NCBI GenBank assembly: GCA_002416505.1
Contig: DIAM01000023.1
Location: forward strand, 1,132-9,611
Length of the DNA: 8,480 bases
Source: Gammaproteobacteria bacterium UBA5078
Lineage (GTDB): Bacteria > Pseudomonadota > Gammaproteobacteria > Pseudomonadales > Pseudohongiellaceae
Direction: 5' to 3'
Shown: in pieces, positions 1-7,624 of the stretch
Position numbering within the stretch: position 1 is the first letter of the stretch
How the letters are laid out: each line of letters begins with the position of its first letter
The notes under the pieces: generated by a model
Seen by the model: only the letters and a program-made list of their open reading frames with translations
Told to the model about the DNA's origin: nothing
The model's database searches: none
Position numbers and translations under genes: made by a program

Positions 1-1526
1 TCCATCTGCAGCGACGTGATACCGTTTTCGGTACCGGCCACTTTGAAGTCCATGTCGCCGAGGTGATCTTCGTCGCCGAGGATGTCCGTCAGCACGGAGA
101 AACGATCGCCTTCCTTGATCAAGCCCATCGCGATGCCCGCAACCGGCGCCGTGATCGGCACGCCCGCGTCCATCATCGCCAAGGAGCTACCGCATACCGA
201 CGCCATAGAGCTGGAGCCGTTAGATTCGGTAATCTCAGACACGACACGAATCGCGTAGGGGAAGGAGTCTTCTGAAGGCATCACTGCCTGCACGCCACGT
301 CGAGCTAGCTTGCCGTGACCGATTTCGCGGCGCTTAGGGCCACTCATCATGCCAGTCTCGCCAACGCAGAACGGTGGGAAGTTGTAGTGCAACATGAAGG
401 GCTCTTTGCGCGAACCCTCCAAGCCTTCGATCAACTGCGCATCGCGCACTGCGCCTAGCGTAGTGACTACGAGGGCCTGTGTTTCGCCACGCGTGAACAG
501 GGCGGAACCGTGTGCCTTTGGCAGCACGCCAACCTCGATAGAGATTGGACGCACGGTGCGTGTGTCGCGGCCATCGATACGCGGAGCGCCATCGATGATG
601 CGGTTACGCACGACTTTCTTCTCGAGGGAGCCGAAAACCTTGCCCACTTCGTCGGTGCTAACGCCAGTCTCTTCGTTCGCGAACTGCTCTTTCGCTTGCG
701 CCTGCAAGGCTGACAGCGCTTCATAACGCTGCATCTTGTCAGAGATCTGGTAGGCGTTGCCTATGCTCTCTGCAAAAGCCTGCTGCAAACCTGACAACAA
801 TGCGTCGTTGACCACGACAGGCGCTAATTCCCAAGCCGGCTTGCCAGCCTCTGCCTTGAACTCCGCGATCGCGTCGACGACGACTTGCATAGCCTCATGG
901 CCGAACAATACCGCGCCTAACATCTGGTCTTCGCTCAATTGCTTGGCTTCGGATTCCACCATCAATACGGCTGTTTTCGTACCAGCAACCACCATGTCCA
1001 ATGCTGACTCTTTCAGCTCGGAGATGCTTGGGTTGAGGATGTAGCCTTCGTTCAAGTCATAACCAACGCGCGCTGCGCCTACTGGCTCGAGGAAGGGGAT
1101 GCCGGAAATGGCCAATGCCGCAGAGGCACCGATCAACGCGGCGATATCTGGATCTTTATCTTTGCCAGCCGAGATTACAGTACACACTACCTGTATCTCG
1201 TTAAGGAAGCCTTTTGGGAAAAGCGGTCTGAGAGGACGGTCGATTAGACGAGAAGTCAGTGTCTCTTTCTCAGTCGGACGGCCTTCACGCTTAAAGAAGC
1301 CACCTGGGATCTTGCCCGCTGCATAGGTCTTCTCTTGGTAATTTACTGTCAGCGGGAAGAAATCTTGACCAGGCTTAACGGTCTTCTTGCCAACTGCTGT
1401 TGCGAGGACTTGTGTCTCGCCGATCGTGACTATCACTGCGCCTGTTGCCTGTCTGGCAACCTTACCTGTTTCCAGTGTTACGGTGTCTTTACCGAACTGG
1501 AAAGTCTTACGCACAATATTAAACAT
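1..1526 (-). CDS. pnp: polyribonucleotide nucleotidyltransferase (PNPase), 3' end beyond window
   Basis: PNPase is a cytoplasmic 3'-to-5' exoribonuclease that phosphorolyses RNA to nucleoside diphosphates; it works in mRNA turnover and, in many bacteria, in the RNase E degradosome. The 508 visible codons begin MFNIVRKTFQFGKDT and cover the first RNase PH core (about 10-145, with the GGFFKREGRPTE RNA-contact loop near 75-86), the all-helical linker (about 150-310) and most of the second, catalytic RNase PH core (from about 315). The phosphate-binding serines are at 438-440 (NGSSSMAS) and the catalytic aspartates at 487 and 493 (DEDHLGDMDF). The rest of the second core and the KH and S1 domains expected in a protein of about 700 residues lie off the left edge. 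The ATG at 1526 has an AGGA ribosome-binding site about 9 bases upstream. It is last in the visible operon, 102 bases after rpsO, with no terminator between. The family is certain; only completeness is unknown. Confidence 0.97.
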   Translation of the reverse strand, partial: MFNIVRKTFQFGKDTVTLETGKVARQATGAVIVTIGETQVLATAVGKKTVKPGQDFFPLTVNYQEKTYAAGKIPGGFFKREGRPTEKETLTSRLIDRPLRPLFPKGFLNEIQVVCTVISAGKDKDPDIAALIGASAALAISGIPFLEPVGAARVGYDLNEGYILNPSISELKESALDMVVAGTKTAVLMVESEAKQLSEDQMLGAVLFGHEAMQVVVDAIAEFKAEAGKPAWELAPVVVNDALLSGLQQAFAESIGNAYQISDKMQRYEALSALQAQAKEQFANEETGVSTDEVGKVFGSLEKKVVRNRIIDGAPRIDGRDTRTVRPISIEVGVLPKAHGSALFTRGETQALVVTTLGAVRDAQLIEGLEGSRKEPFMLHYNFPPFCVGETGMMSGPKRREIGHGKLARRGVQAVMPSEDSFPYAIRVVSEITESNGSSSMASVCGSSLAMMDAGVPITAPVAGIAMGLIKEGDRFSVLTDILGDEDHLGDMDFKVAGTENGITSLQM

Positions 1527-1560
1527 ACTCTATTCCTATTTTTTATTTTGACCCCGGCAC

Positions 1561-1614
1561 CATTGCAATGACATCCCTGTCAAACAAGGTCGAACTTTCA
1601 TCTCTTCATCATTG
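1561..1614 (-). promoter_or_regulatory. rpsO-pnp intergenic leader with alternative hairpins
   Basis: Two mutually exclusive folds can be drawn in the RNA between rpsO and pnp. One pairs CAATGATG (1607-1614) with TGTCATTG (1566-1573), eight pairs with two wobbles closing a loop of about 33 bases. The other is a local hairpin, TGACA-GGGA-TGTCA (1569-1582), which uses the same 3' bases. There is also a 10-base palindrome, CATTGCAATG (1561-1570). No U-tract follows, so this is not a terminator. In E. coli the pnp leader is a hairpin cut by RNase III and then used for PNPase autocontrol. A similar role here is inference; the stems are short. Confidence 0.3.
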
Positions 1615-1628
1615 AAATACTTTTACGA

Positions 1629-1898
1629 CTAGCGACGCAGACCTAACTTCTTGATAAGTTCTACATAGCGTGTTGAGTCTTTGCCCTTCAGATAGTCGAG
1701 CAATTTACGACGACTGTTCACCATGCGAATCAAACCGCGACGTGAATGGTGATCATGGGTGTGCTCTTTGAAATGAGACTGCAATTGGTTGATGTTTTCA
1801 GTCAACAATGCCACTTGCACTTCGGGTGAACCAGTATCGCCCTCGCTCTGTGCGTGCTCTTTTACAATCTCTGCTTTGCGTTCTGCTGATAAAGCCAT
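1629..1898 (-). CDS. rpsO: 30S ribosomal protein S15
   Basis: S15 is a primary 16S rRNA-binding protein of the small-subunit platform; it binds the three-way junction of helices 20-22 and helps form bridge B4 to the large subunit. The 89-residue product has the normal family length and the signatures DTGSPEVQVA (21-30), HDHHSRRGL (48-56) and RRKLLDYL (63-70), ending in LGLRR. I chose the ATG at 1898 because GGAGAAG lies just upstream and it gives the family N-terminus MALSAERK. A TTG four codons earlier (1910) would overlap the ribosome-binding site and is rejected. The gene sits 180 bases after truB and 102 before pnp. It probably has its own promoter (2000-2028) as well as read-through from upstream. 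S15 autoregulates its translation in several bacteria by binding its leader. Confidence 0.98.
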   Translation of the reverse strand: MALSAERKAEIVKEHAQSEGDTGSPEVQVALLTENINQLQSHFKEHTHDHHSRRGLIRMVNSRRKLLDYLKGKDSTRYVELIKKLGLRR

Positions 1899-1918
1899 TT
1901 TCTTCTCCAAAATATGCG

Positions 1919-1942
1919 CTAAGTAAATAACCGCTCACTTAG
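1919..1942 (-). promoter_or_regulatory. hairpin in rpsO 5' leader, possible S15 autoregulatory site
   Basis: On the transcript, CTAAGTGA (1942-1935) pairs with TTACTTAG (1926-1919) over eight pairs including one G·U, with an eight-base loop. The stem ends about ten bases before the GGAG of the rpsO ribosome-binding site. S15 leaders in other bacteria carry structured sites near the start codon that S15 binds to block translation, and their architecture varies by lineage. The hairpin is seen directly; the S15 role is inferred from position only. Confidence 0.4.
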
Positions 1943-1999
1943 AATCGTGATACGGCCTTCGTTGCCGACAGCCTTGTCGATCCAGATTAACCATGCATA

Positions 2000-2028
2000 T
2001 TTATAGTTAACTGGTACCTTCCTGCGAA
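2000..2028 (-). promoter_or_regulatory. candidate sigma-70 promoter for rpsO
   Basis: On the minus strand, -35 TTCGCA (2028-2023) and -10 TATAAA (2005-2000) are separated by exactly 17 bases. The matches to TTGACA and TATAAT are 4/6 and 5/6. Transcription would start near 1993, giving a leader of about 95 bases before the rpsO ATG. A promoter between truB and rpsO is known in E. coli, so both position and quality fit. The strength is a guess. Confidence 0.5.
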
Positions 2029-2047
2029 TACTGTACTGCAAATTTAT

Positions 2048-2063
2048 GACACTTTGAGGTGTC
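2048..2063 (-). other. small hairpin 15 bases after the truB stop
   Basis: GACAC-CTCAAA-GTGTC forms a five-pair stem on the truB transcript, followed by ATAAATTTG rather than a proper U-tract. It may help terminate or stabilise the truB 3' end, but it is too weak to call a terminator. Read-through to rpsO is therefore likely. Confidence 0.25.
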
Positions 2064-2078
2064 TGAGCCTGCGTCGTC

Positions 2079-3002
2079 TTAAGTCGCGAACAGCCTCTTC
2101 GGGGCGACACGACCATCATCTAAGATAGTGCCAATCCCGATAAATACGTCTTCTTCATACAAACGCACCAAACCCGATAAGGGCAAGTGACGCACCATGA
2201 CCGCCTGTCCTAGTTTCAGGAAATTCGCGGTCTGCTGCGGCAATACGACGGCGGGCAAACCCTCTACCGCGATATCTGCCGGGCACAATAGGGCGTCAAT
2301 ACTCGCCAGGCCACCGGCTTCTTTGAGCTCGCGCAGGCGCTCAATAGTAACACATTGGGCCAGTGTGAAGGCCCCAGCCTGCAGGCGGCGCAGCGCGATG
2401 ACGTTGGCGCCACAGCCTAGTGCCTCGCCCAGATCGTCGCCGATGGTGCGCACATAGGTGCCCTTACTGCAGAAAATCTCTAGCTCTACCGTCGCAGCCG
2501 TTGCGTCGAAAGCGAGAAGCTTAAGCTCGTAGACCGTGACAGGCCTTGCCTGGCGCTCTACTTCCTTGCCGGCCCGCGCCAATTTATACAGCGGCTGGCC
2601 CTTATGTTTCAGTGCGGAGTACATCGGTGGAGTCTGTTCGATGTCGCCGCGAAATTGCTCTAGCGCGCTCTCGATCTGGGCCTTAGTGACACCGGATGGG
2701 TCGCGCTGCGAAATGACGCTGCCTTCGATGTCGGCAGTGTCGGTCCTGACGCCCAATTGGAGCAGCGTCGTGTAGCGCTTGTCCGAGTCCAGCAAAAACT
2801 GGGAGACCTTGGTGGCCTCGCCAAAACACAGAGGCAGAACCCCGGTTGCCAATGGATCGAGACTGCCCGTGTGCCCGGCCTTCTCAGCCGCAAACAGGTT
2901 TTTGGCCTCTTGCAGGCAGGCGTTGGAGCTCGCGCCCGTCGCCTTATCCAGGACGATGATACCGCTAATACTGCGGCCACGCGGTCTACGATATTGCGTC
3001 AA
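2079..3002 (-). CDS. truB: tRNA pseudouridine(55) synthase TruB
   Basis: TruB isomerises U55 of the T-loop in essentially all elongator tRNAs to pseudouridine and also acts as a tRNA folding chaperone. The 307-residue product is close to the E. coli length of 314. Visible motifs are GIIVLDKATGASSN (14-27), the catalytic loop AGHTGSLDPLATG with nucleophile Asp49 (42-54), DSDKRY (72-77), PPMYSALKHKGQPLY (125-139) and CSKGTYVRTIGDDLG (178-192). A PUA-like C-terminal segment (about 245-307) ends GRVAPKRLF. The start is a TTG at 3002: no ATG or GTG fits the family N-terminus, and a purine-rich GGGGGAGAGGG lies immediately upstream with GGAG five bases from the TTG. The gene follows rbfA by 27 bases and is clearly in the same operon. 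The stop is TAA. The rare start may lower its output relative to its neighbours. Confidence 0.97.
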   Translation of the reverse strand: MTQYRRPRGRSISGIIVLDKATGASSNACLQEAKNLFAAEKAGHTGSLDPLATGVLPLCFGEATKVSQFLLDSDKRYTTLLQLGVRTDTADIEGSVISQRDPSGVTKAQIESALEQFRGDIEQTPPMYSALKHKGQPLYKLARAGKEVERQARPVTVYELKLLAFDATAATVELEIFCSKGTYVRTIGDDLGEALGCGANVIALRRLQAGAFTLAQCVTIERLRELKEAGGLASIDALLCPADIAVEGLPAVVLPQQTANFLKLGQAVMVRHLPLSGLVRLYEEDVFIGIGTILDDGRVAPKRLFAT

Positions 3003-3029
3003 ACCCTCTCCCCCAGACAGTGCCCTTAC

Positions 3030-3458
3030 TCAAGAGTCGTGTTCACTGTCTTCGGCAAGAGCGCGATCGATCAAGGAAGACAGATATTGCCCTCGCGCCA
3101 CGCTTTCATCGTAATGGAAGGTCAATTTCGGTGTAATGCGCAGGCTGAGGCGTTTGGACAGTAGTGTGCGCAGAAAACCCGCCGCGCTATTGAGCGCCTT
3201 GATGCTGGCCTCAATCTCGAGCTTGTCCATCTCGCCGGCTTTGTCCAAGGGGACCCCTGGTGCTAGCCCAGTGTCGCCATCGACGGAGCCCATCACGGTA
3301 ACGTAGACGTCTGCATAGGCTAGGTCGCGACTAACGCGCACGCCAGTCACAGAGACCATGCCCACGCGGGGGTCGCTAACCTCAAGCTGAATGAGAGTCG
3401 CCAACTCGCGTTGCAGCTGGTCCGCGACTCTCTGGACTCTAGGAGATACCTTTGCCAT
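3030..3458 (-). CDS. rbfA: 30S ribosome-binding factor A
   Basis: RbfA is a small KH-fold protein that binds immature 30S subunits near helix 1 and the 3' minor domain. It assists late 16S maturation and is linked to cold adaptation. The 142-residue product starts MAKVSPRVQRVADQLQREL and carries DPRVGMVSVTGVRVSRDLAYADVYVTVMG (29-57) and IKALNSAAGFLRTLL (86-100). It then has LTFHYDESVARG (112-123) and a short acidic tail. Compared with E. coli (133 residues), about 18 extra residues, rich in Gly, Asp and Pro, lie around 57-80 before the central helix, while the C-terminal tail is shorter. The ATG at 3458 is only 14 bases from the infB stop, with a weak GGA-type ribosome-binding site. Translation is therefore probably coupled to infB. 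The stop is TGA. Confidence 0.96.
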   Translation of the reverse strand: MAKVSPRVQRVADQLQRELATLIQLEVSDPRVGMVSVTGVRVSRDLAYADVYVTVMGSVDGDTGLAPGVPLDKAGEMDKLEIEASIKALNSAAGFLRTLLSKRLSLRITPKLTFHYDESVARGQYLSSLIDRALAEDSEHDS

Positions 3459-3472
3459 TCGTTATTCCGACC

Positions 3473-6028
3473 TTACAGGGTTCTGGCAACGGCAGTGGTC
3501 TGATAGACCTCTATCTTGTCGCCAACTTTCACGTCATTGTAGTTCTTCACGCCGATACCGCATTCCATGCCGTTGCGCACAGAGCTCGCCTCGTCTTTGA
3601 AGCGGCGCAGCGATTCCAGTTCGCCCTCGTAGATCACGACGTCGTCGCGCAATACGCGAATCGGCTTGTTGCGATACACGGTCCCTTCGATCACCATGCT
3701 GCCCGCGATCTGGCCGAACTTCGGCGAGTTGAACACATCTCGTACCTCTGCCACGCCAAGAATCTCTTCGCGCATCTCAGGGGTCAACATGCCGCCTAGT
3801 ACCGCCTTAACATCGTCGATCACATTGTAGATGATGTTGTAGTAGCGCAGCTCCAAGCCTTCGCTCTCGATAATCTGGCGAGCACTCTTATCGGCCCGCA
3901 CGTTGAAGCCGACAATCATCGCCTTCGAGGTCGCCGCTAGGTGCGCATCGGTCTCGGAGATACCGCCGACACCTTGGGAGACGATATTGACCTGCACCTC
4001 TTCTGTGCCGAGTTTGTGCAAAGAAGAGACGATGGCCTCGAGTGAGCCACGCACATCGGCCTTAAGCACGATATTCATGATGCCCATCTGCGCGCGTCCA
4101 ATACCGGCAAACATCGTCTCTGCCTTATTGGTCTGCTGCATCGCAACCTTGTTATCCTTGTGACGCTCGCGGCGCAGCGTGGCGACTTCTTTCGCCTTCT
4201 TCTCATCCGCGACAACCACAAACTCGTCACCGGCTTCCGGCACGCCCGTCAAGCCGAGGATCTCGACTGGAATAGAGGGGCCTGCAGATTTTACGGACTG
4301 ACTCATCTCGTCGACGAGCGCGCGCACGCGACCATATTCGTGACCAACCAAGACCACATCGCCCACTTTCAAGGTGCCGTTCTGTACCAGAACGGAAGCC
4401 ACGGGACCACGGCCCTTATCTAGACGCGACTCGATTACAACCCCTTTGCCTGGAGCGTCGACGAATGCCTTCAATTCGAGTAGTTCGGCCTGCAGCAGAA
4501 TCGCCTCGAGCAACTCATCGATGCCCTGGCCTGTGTGAGCAGACACCTCGATAAACTGAGTATCGCCACCCCATGCGTCGGAGATTACCTCCAGTGCAGC
4601 GAGTTCGTTACGGACGCGATCTAGGTCGATATCGGGCTTGTCGACTTTGTTGATCGCGACAACGATAGGCACACCGGAGGCACGCGCATGCGCAATCGCC
4701 TCTTCGGTCTGTGGCTTCACGCCGTCATCGGCTGCAACAACAAGGATGATGACGTCGGTCGCTTTCGCGCCGCGTGATCGCATCGCGCTGAACGCGGCGT
4801 GACCAGGAGTGTCCAAGAAGCAGATCATGCCGCCCGGAGTTTCCACGTGGTAGGCGCCGATATGCTGCGTGATGCCGCCAGCCTCGTGAGAGACGACGGT
4901 CGCTTTACGGATATAGTCGAGTAGCGATGTCTTACCGTGGTCGACGTGACCCATTACGGTGACAACGGGCGCGCGTGGCAAAGACTCTTCGCCACCGACA
5001 TAGGCGATAGACTCGTACAAGCTCTCTTCCAGGTGATCATCGGAAACGAACTTGGCCTTGTGCCCCATCTCTTCGACCAACAATGTAGTGGTGTCTTGAT
5101 CCAGTACCTGATTGATAGTCGCCATGACGCCCATCTTGAACAGAACCTTCACAACTGCGGCAGACTTTACCGACATCTTCTGCGCCAGATCCGTTACGGA
5201 GTTCGCGACGCCGATGGTGATCTCGCGTGAGATGAACTCAGTTGGCTTCTCGAAACCGTGCTGCTTACTGCCGCGCGAGCGACTCTTGCGACCACCGCGG
5301 CGGCCACGAGGACCGTCAGCGTATTCGCCATCTTCCAGCACGAAATCGTCACCGGAGGAACGACCTTTGCTCTGCTTACGCGCAGGCGCTTTGTCTTTCT
5401 TACGGAACGCATTTTTATCGTCGTCTTTGCTTGCAGCGTCTTTCTTGGCACCCTTGCCGATCTCGGCGCGTGGAGGTGCAGCATGTCGACGCGGCTCTGC
5501 CGGTGCGTCTGCAGCCTTAGGCTCGGCAGGCGTCTCGGAAGCAGGCTTGCTGGCATCGGCGGCAACTGCCGGCTCTTGCGTTGCAGTCTCTGCTGGAGTT
5601 TCGGCGGCCACTGCCTCAGGGGCTGCCTCGACTTGCGGGGTAAACTCTTGCTCTGCTGGCACTAGCTCTTCTGGCTTCTCAACCAACTCTGGCGCATCTT
5701 CTTTGTCTGTCTGCAATTCGCTGCGCTTTACATAGGTACGTTTCTTGCGCACCTCGACAGCGACAGTCTTGCCGCGACCATGATTGGATGCAGACTTGAG
5801 AGTCTCAACGGTTTTACGCTTCAGCGTTATTTTCTTGGGAGCAGCATCTTTCGATTCGCTGTCACCATGGCTGCGACGCAAGAATAGCAATAACGTATTC
5901 TTATCTTCATTCGAAATGGAATCATCCGCCTTGGTATGAGGCAGACCCGCTTCTTTCACTTGAGAAAGAAGTTTCTCCACTGGAACTCCAACCACCTTGG
6001 CGAGTTCACTGACTGTTACATCTGCCAT
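3473..6028 (-). CDS. infB: translation initiation factor IF-2
   Basis: IF-2 is the GTPase that places fMet-tRNA on the 30S subunit and promotes 50S joining. The 851-residue product begins with an IF2_N domain (1-52). A long low-complexity linker follows: Ala/Pro/Glu-rich at about 117-190, then Lys/Arg/Gly-rich to about 255. A second IF2_N-type domain spans about 264-330. The G domain has G1 GHVDHGKT (360-367), G2 GGITQHIGA (384-392), G3 DTPGH (406-410), G4 NKVD (460-463) and G5 SAH (496-498), with all key residues intact. Domains II, III and the fMet-binding C2 domain follow, with GMECGIGVKNYNDV near 820-833. The ATG at 6028 has TAGGAG seven bases upstream. nusA ends 64 bases before. E. coli IF2 (890 residues) has a charged KREAAE-repeat linker; here the linker composition is different. 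E. coli also makes shorter IF2 forms from internal starts; none can be assigned here. Confidence 0.98.
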   Translation of the reverse strand: MADVTVSELAKVVGVPVEKLLSQVKEAGLPHTKADDSISNEDKNTLLLFLRRSHGDSESKDAAPKKITLKRKTVETLKSASNHGRGKTVAVEVRKKRTYVKRSELQTDKEDAPELVEKPEELVPAEQEFTPQVEAAPEAVAAETPAETATQEPAVAADASKPASETPAEPKAADAPAEPRRHAAPPRAEIGKGAKKDAASKDDDKNAFRKKDKAPARKQSKGRSSGDDFVLEDGEYADGPRGRRGGRKSRSRGSKQHGFEKPTEFISREITIGVANSVTDLAQKMSVKSAAVVKVLFKMGVMATINQVLDQDTTTLLVEEMGHKAKFVSDDHLEESLYESIAYVGGEESLPRAPVVTVMGHVDHGKTSLLDYIRKATVVSHEAGGITQHIGAYHVETPGGMICFLDTPGHAAFSAMRSRGAKATDVIILVVAADDGVKPQTEEAIAHARASGVPIVVAINKVDKPDIDLDRVRNELAALEVISDAWGGDTQFIEVSAHTGQGIDELLEAILLQAELLELKAFVDAPGKGVVIESRLDKGRGPVASVLVQNGTLKVGDVVLVGHEYGRVRALVDEMSQSVKSAGPSIPVEILGLTGVPEAGDEFVVVADEKKAKEVATLRRERHKDNKVAMQQTNKAETMFAGIGRAQMGIMNIVLKADVRGSLEAIVSSLHKLGTEEVQVNIVSQGVGGISETDAHLAATSKAMIVGFNVRADKSARQIIESEGLELRYYNIIYNVIDDVKAVLGGMLTPEMREEILGVAEVRDVFNSPKFGQIAGSMVIEGTVYRNKPIRVLRDDVVIYEGELESLRRFKDEASSVRNGMECGIGVKNYNDVKVGDKIEVYQTTAVARTL

Positions 6029-6092
6029 TTATTTGCTCCTAATTTCTCTTGCGGTCAAACCCGATGCTCACTCTTCACGAAACCAGTTCTTG

Positions 6093-7580
6093 TTATTCGA
6101 ACCAAGGCGCTCGCGCTGTCATTATGAGTTTGCCGGCACGCTCTTCGTCCATGCCTTCGATATCCATCAATTCGTCTACTGCCTGCTCAGCAAGGTCTTC
6201 CATGCTCAGCACGCCAATCTTCGCTAGGGCCAAGGCCAAAGTCTCGTCCATGCCTTCCATATTGAGAAGGTCTTCGCCGATATTGGCATTGGACAGGCCT
6301 TCTTCGGAGGCGATCGCCTGAGTCAGTAGCGCGTCTTTGGCGCGGTTACGTAACTCGTTCGCGATGTCTTCGTCGAAGCCATCGATCCCTAAGATCTCGT
6401 CCAGCGGCACGTAGGCAATCTCCTCAAGCGAGGTGAAACCTTCCGCTACCAGAATCTCCGCAACGTCCTCGTCTACATCGAGTCTCTCGATGAACATCTC
6501 GACGAAACCGCTCGATTCCTGTTGCTGCTTCTCTGCTGCGTCCGCAACGCTCATCACGTTGATCGTCCAGCCAGTGAGCTCACTGGACAGGCGCACGTTC
6601 TGGCCGTTGCGACCAATCGCCTGAGCCAAGTTATCTTCTTCAACGGCAACGTCCATGGTGTGGCTGTCTTCGTCCACAATAATGGAGGCGACTTCGGCCG
6701 GCGCCATTGAGTTGATCACCAACTGCGCAGGGTTATCGTCCCACAGGATGATATCGATGCGCTCGTTCGCCAACTCATTGGAGACGACCTGAACGCGCGA
6801 GCCGCGCATGCCCACACAGGCACCCACAGGATCGATGCGGCCGTCGTTAGTGCTTACCACAATCTTGGCTCGCGAACCTGGGTCACGCGCTGCCGCCTTG
6901 ATCTCGATAATCTCTTCGGAGATCTCCGGCACTTCAATCTTGAACAACTCGATCAACATGCCTGGCACCGTGCGGCTCAGGAATAATTGCGGGCCACGCG
7001 GCTCGGAGCGCACGTCGAGTAGTAAGGCACGAATACGATCGCCAGTGCGGAAGTTTTCACGCGGGATCATATGCTCGCGAGTCAGCAAGCCTTCGGCATT
7101 GCCACCAAGGTCCACAAGGACGCTTTCGCGAGTGACTTTCTTAACGGTACCGGAGATCAGGCCACCGATCTTATCGATGTACTCGGCAATAATAATATCG
7201 CGCTCGGCTTCGCGTACTTTCTGGACGATGACTTGCTTAGCTGTCTGTGCGGCGATACGACCAAACTCTATGTTGTCGATATGCTCTTCCCAATCGTCAC
7301 CTACGTTCAGCTCAGGATTCTTTTCCTTGGCCTGCGCGAGTGTCATCTGAAAGCCTTTGCCGGCAAACTCTTCATCATCGACGACATTCCAGACGCGGAA
7401 AGATTCGTACTCGCCGGTCTTACGATCGACGGCGACGCGGCAGCTCCACTCTTCGTCTTCATGGAATTTCTTAGTAGCTGTAGCTAACGCTGACTCAATA
7501 GCCTCGAAAATGACTTCGCGTGACACACCCTTCTCGTTAGAGACTGCATCCACAACCAACAGAATTTCTTTACTCATCAT
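6093..7580 (-). CDS. nusA: transcription termination/antitermination factor NusA
   Basis: NusA binds RNA polymerase near the exit channel, stimulates pausing and intrinsic termination, and takes part in rRNA and phage antitermination complexes. The 495 residues comprise an RNAP-binding N-terminal domain (to about 128) and an S1 domain (about 138-202). KH1 has its GMRG loop at 257-260, and KH2 has its GRNG loop at 323-326. Two acidic HhH repeats follow (about 365-425 and 435-490). The two repeats are typical of gammaproteobacteria; the C-terminus ARAPWFE lacks the short acidic tail of E. coli. Two adjacent ATGs (7580 and 7577) are possible. AAGGTGA seven bases before the first favours 7580, whereas the family N-terminus (M-S/N-K-E-I-L) favours 7577. 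NusA autoregulates this operon in E. coli, and a terminator-like hairpin lies just ahead of the gene. Confidence 0.98.
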   Translation of the reverse strand: MMSKEILLVVDAVSNEKGVSREVIFEAIESALATATKKFHEDEEWSCRVAVDRKTGEYESFRVWNVVDDEEFAGKGFQMTLAQAKEKNPELNVGDDWEEHIDNIEFGRIAAQTAKQVIVQKVREAERDIIIAEYIDKIGGLISGTVKKVTRESVLVDLGGNAEGLLTREHMIPRENFRTGDRIRALLLDVRSEPRGPQLFLSRTVPGMLIELFKIEVPEISEEIIEIKAAARDPGSRAKIVVSTNDGRIDPVGACVGMRGSRVQVVSNELANERIDIILWDDNPAQLVINSMAPAEVASIIVDEDSHTMDVAVEEDNLAQAIGRNGQNVRLSSELTGWTINVMSVADAAEKQQQESSGFVEMFIERLDVDEDVAEILVAEGFTSLEEIAYVPLDEILGIDGFDEDIANELRNRAKDALLTQAIASEEGLSNANIGEDLLNMEGMDETLALALAKIGVLSMEDLAEQAVDELMDIEGMDEERAGKLIMTARAPWFE

Positions 7581-7624
7581 AATCGTGTCACCTTACTCTA
7601 GAGGTCATCAATCCATTATTCTGC

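Noticed and set aside
757..1571. Several 75-95 codon plus-strand frames opposite pnp
   Set aside because: They overlap the continuous PNPase frame, which carries all expected family residues, and they have no initiation signals or recognisable products.
1899..1910. Longer S15 with a TTG start at 1910 (MEKKMALS...)
   Set aside because: It would put the start inside the ribosome-binding site of the ATG at 1898, and the family length and N-terminus fit the ATG.
1919..2119. 66-codon minus-strand frame spanning the truB end and the truB-rpsO gap
   Set aside because: It starts inside truB in another frame and ends in the stem of the rpsO leader hairpin. The product is unlike any family I know, and the promoter and hairpin explain the gap better.
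5112..5735. 207-codon open frame on the plus strand opposite infB, with other long plus-strand frames nearby
   Set aside because: It lies antisense to the low-complexity linker of IF-2, its product is Ser/Ala/Arg-rich with no family resemblance, and no ribosome-binding site or promoter supports it. It is a codon-bias shadow.
3473..6028. Internal start for a short IF-2 isoform
   Set aside because: In-frame GTG codons exist in the linker (for example near codon 140), but none has a convincing ribosome-binding site, so no isoform is annotated.
6029..6092. Regulatory element between nusA and infB
   Set aside because: The 64 bases hold only the infB ribosome-binding site; I found no hairpin with a U-tract or promoter.
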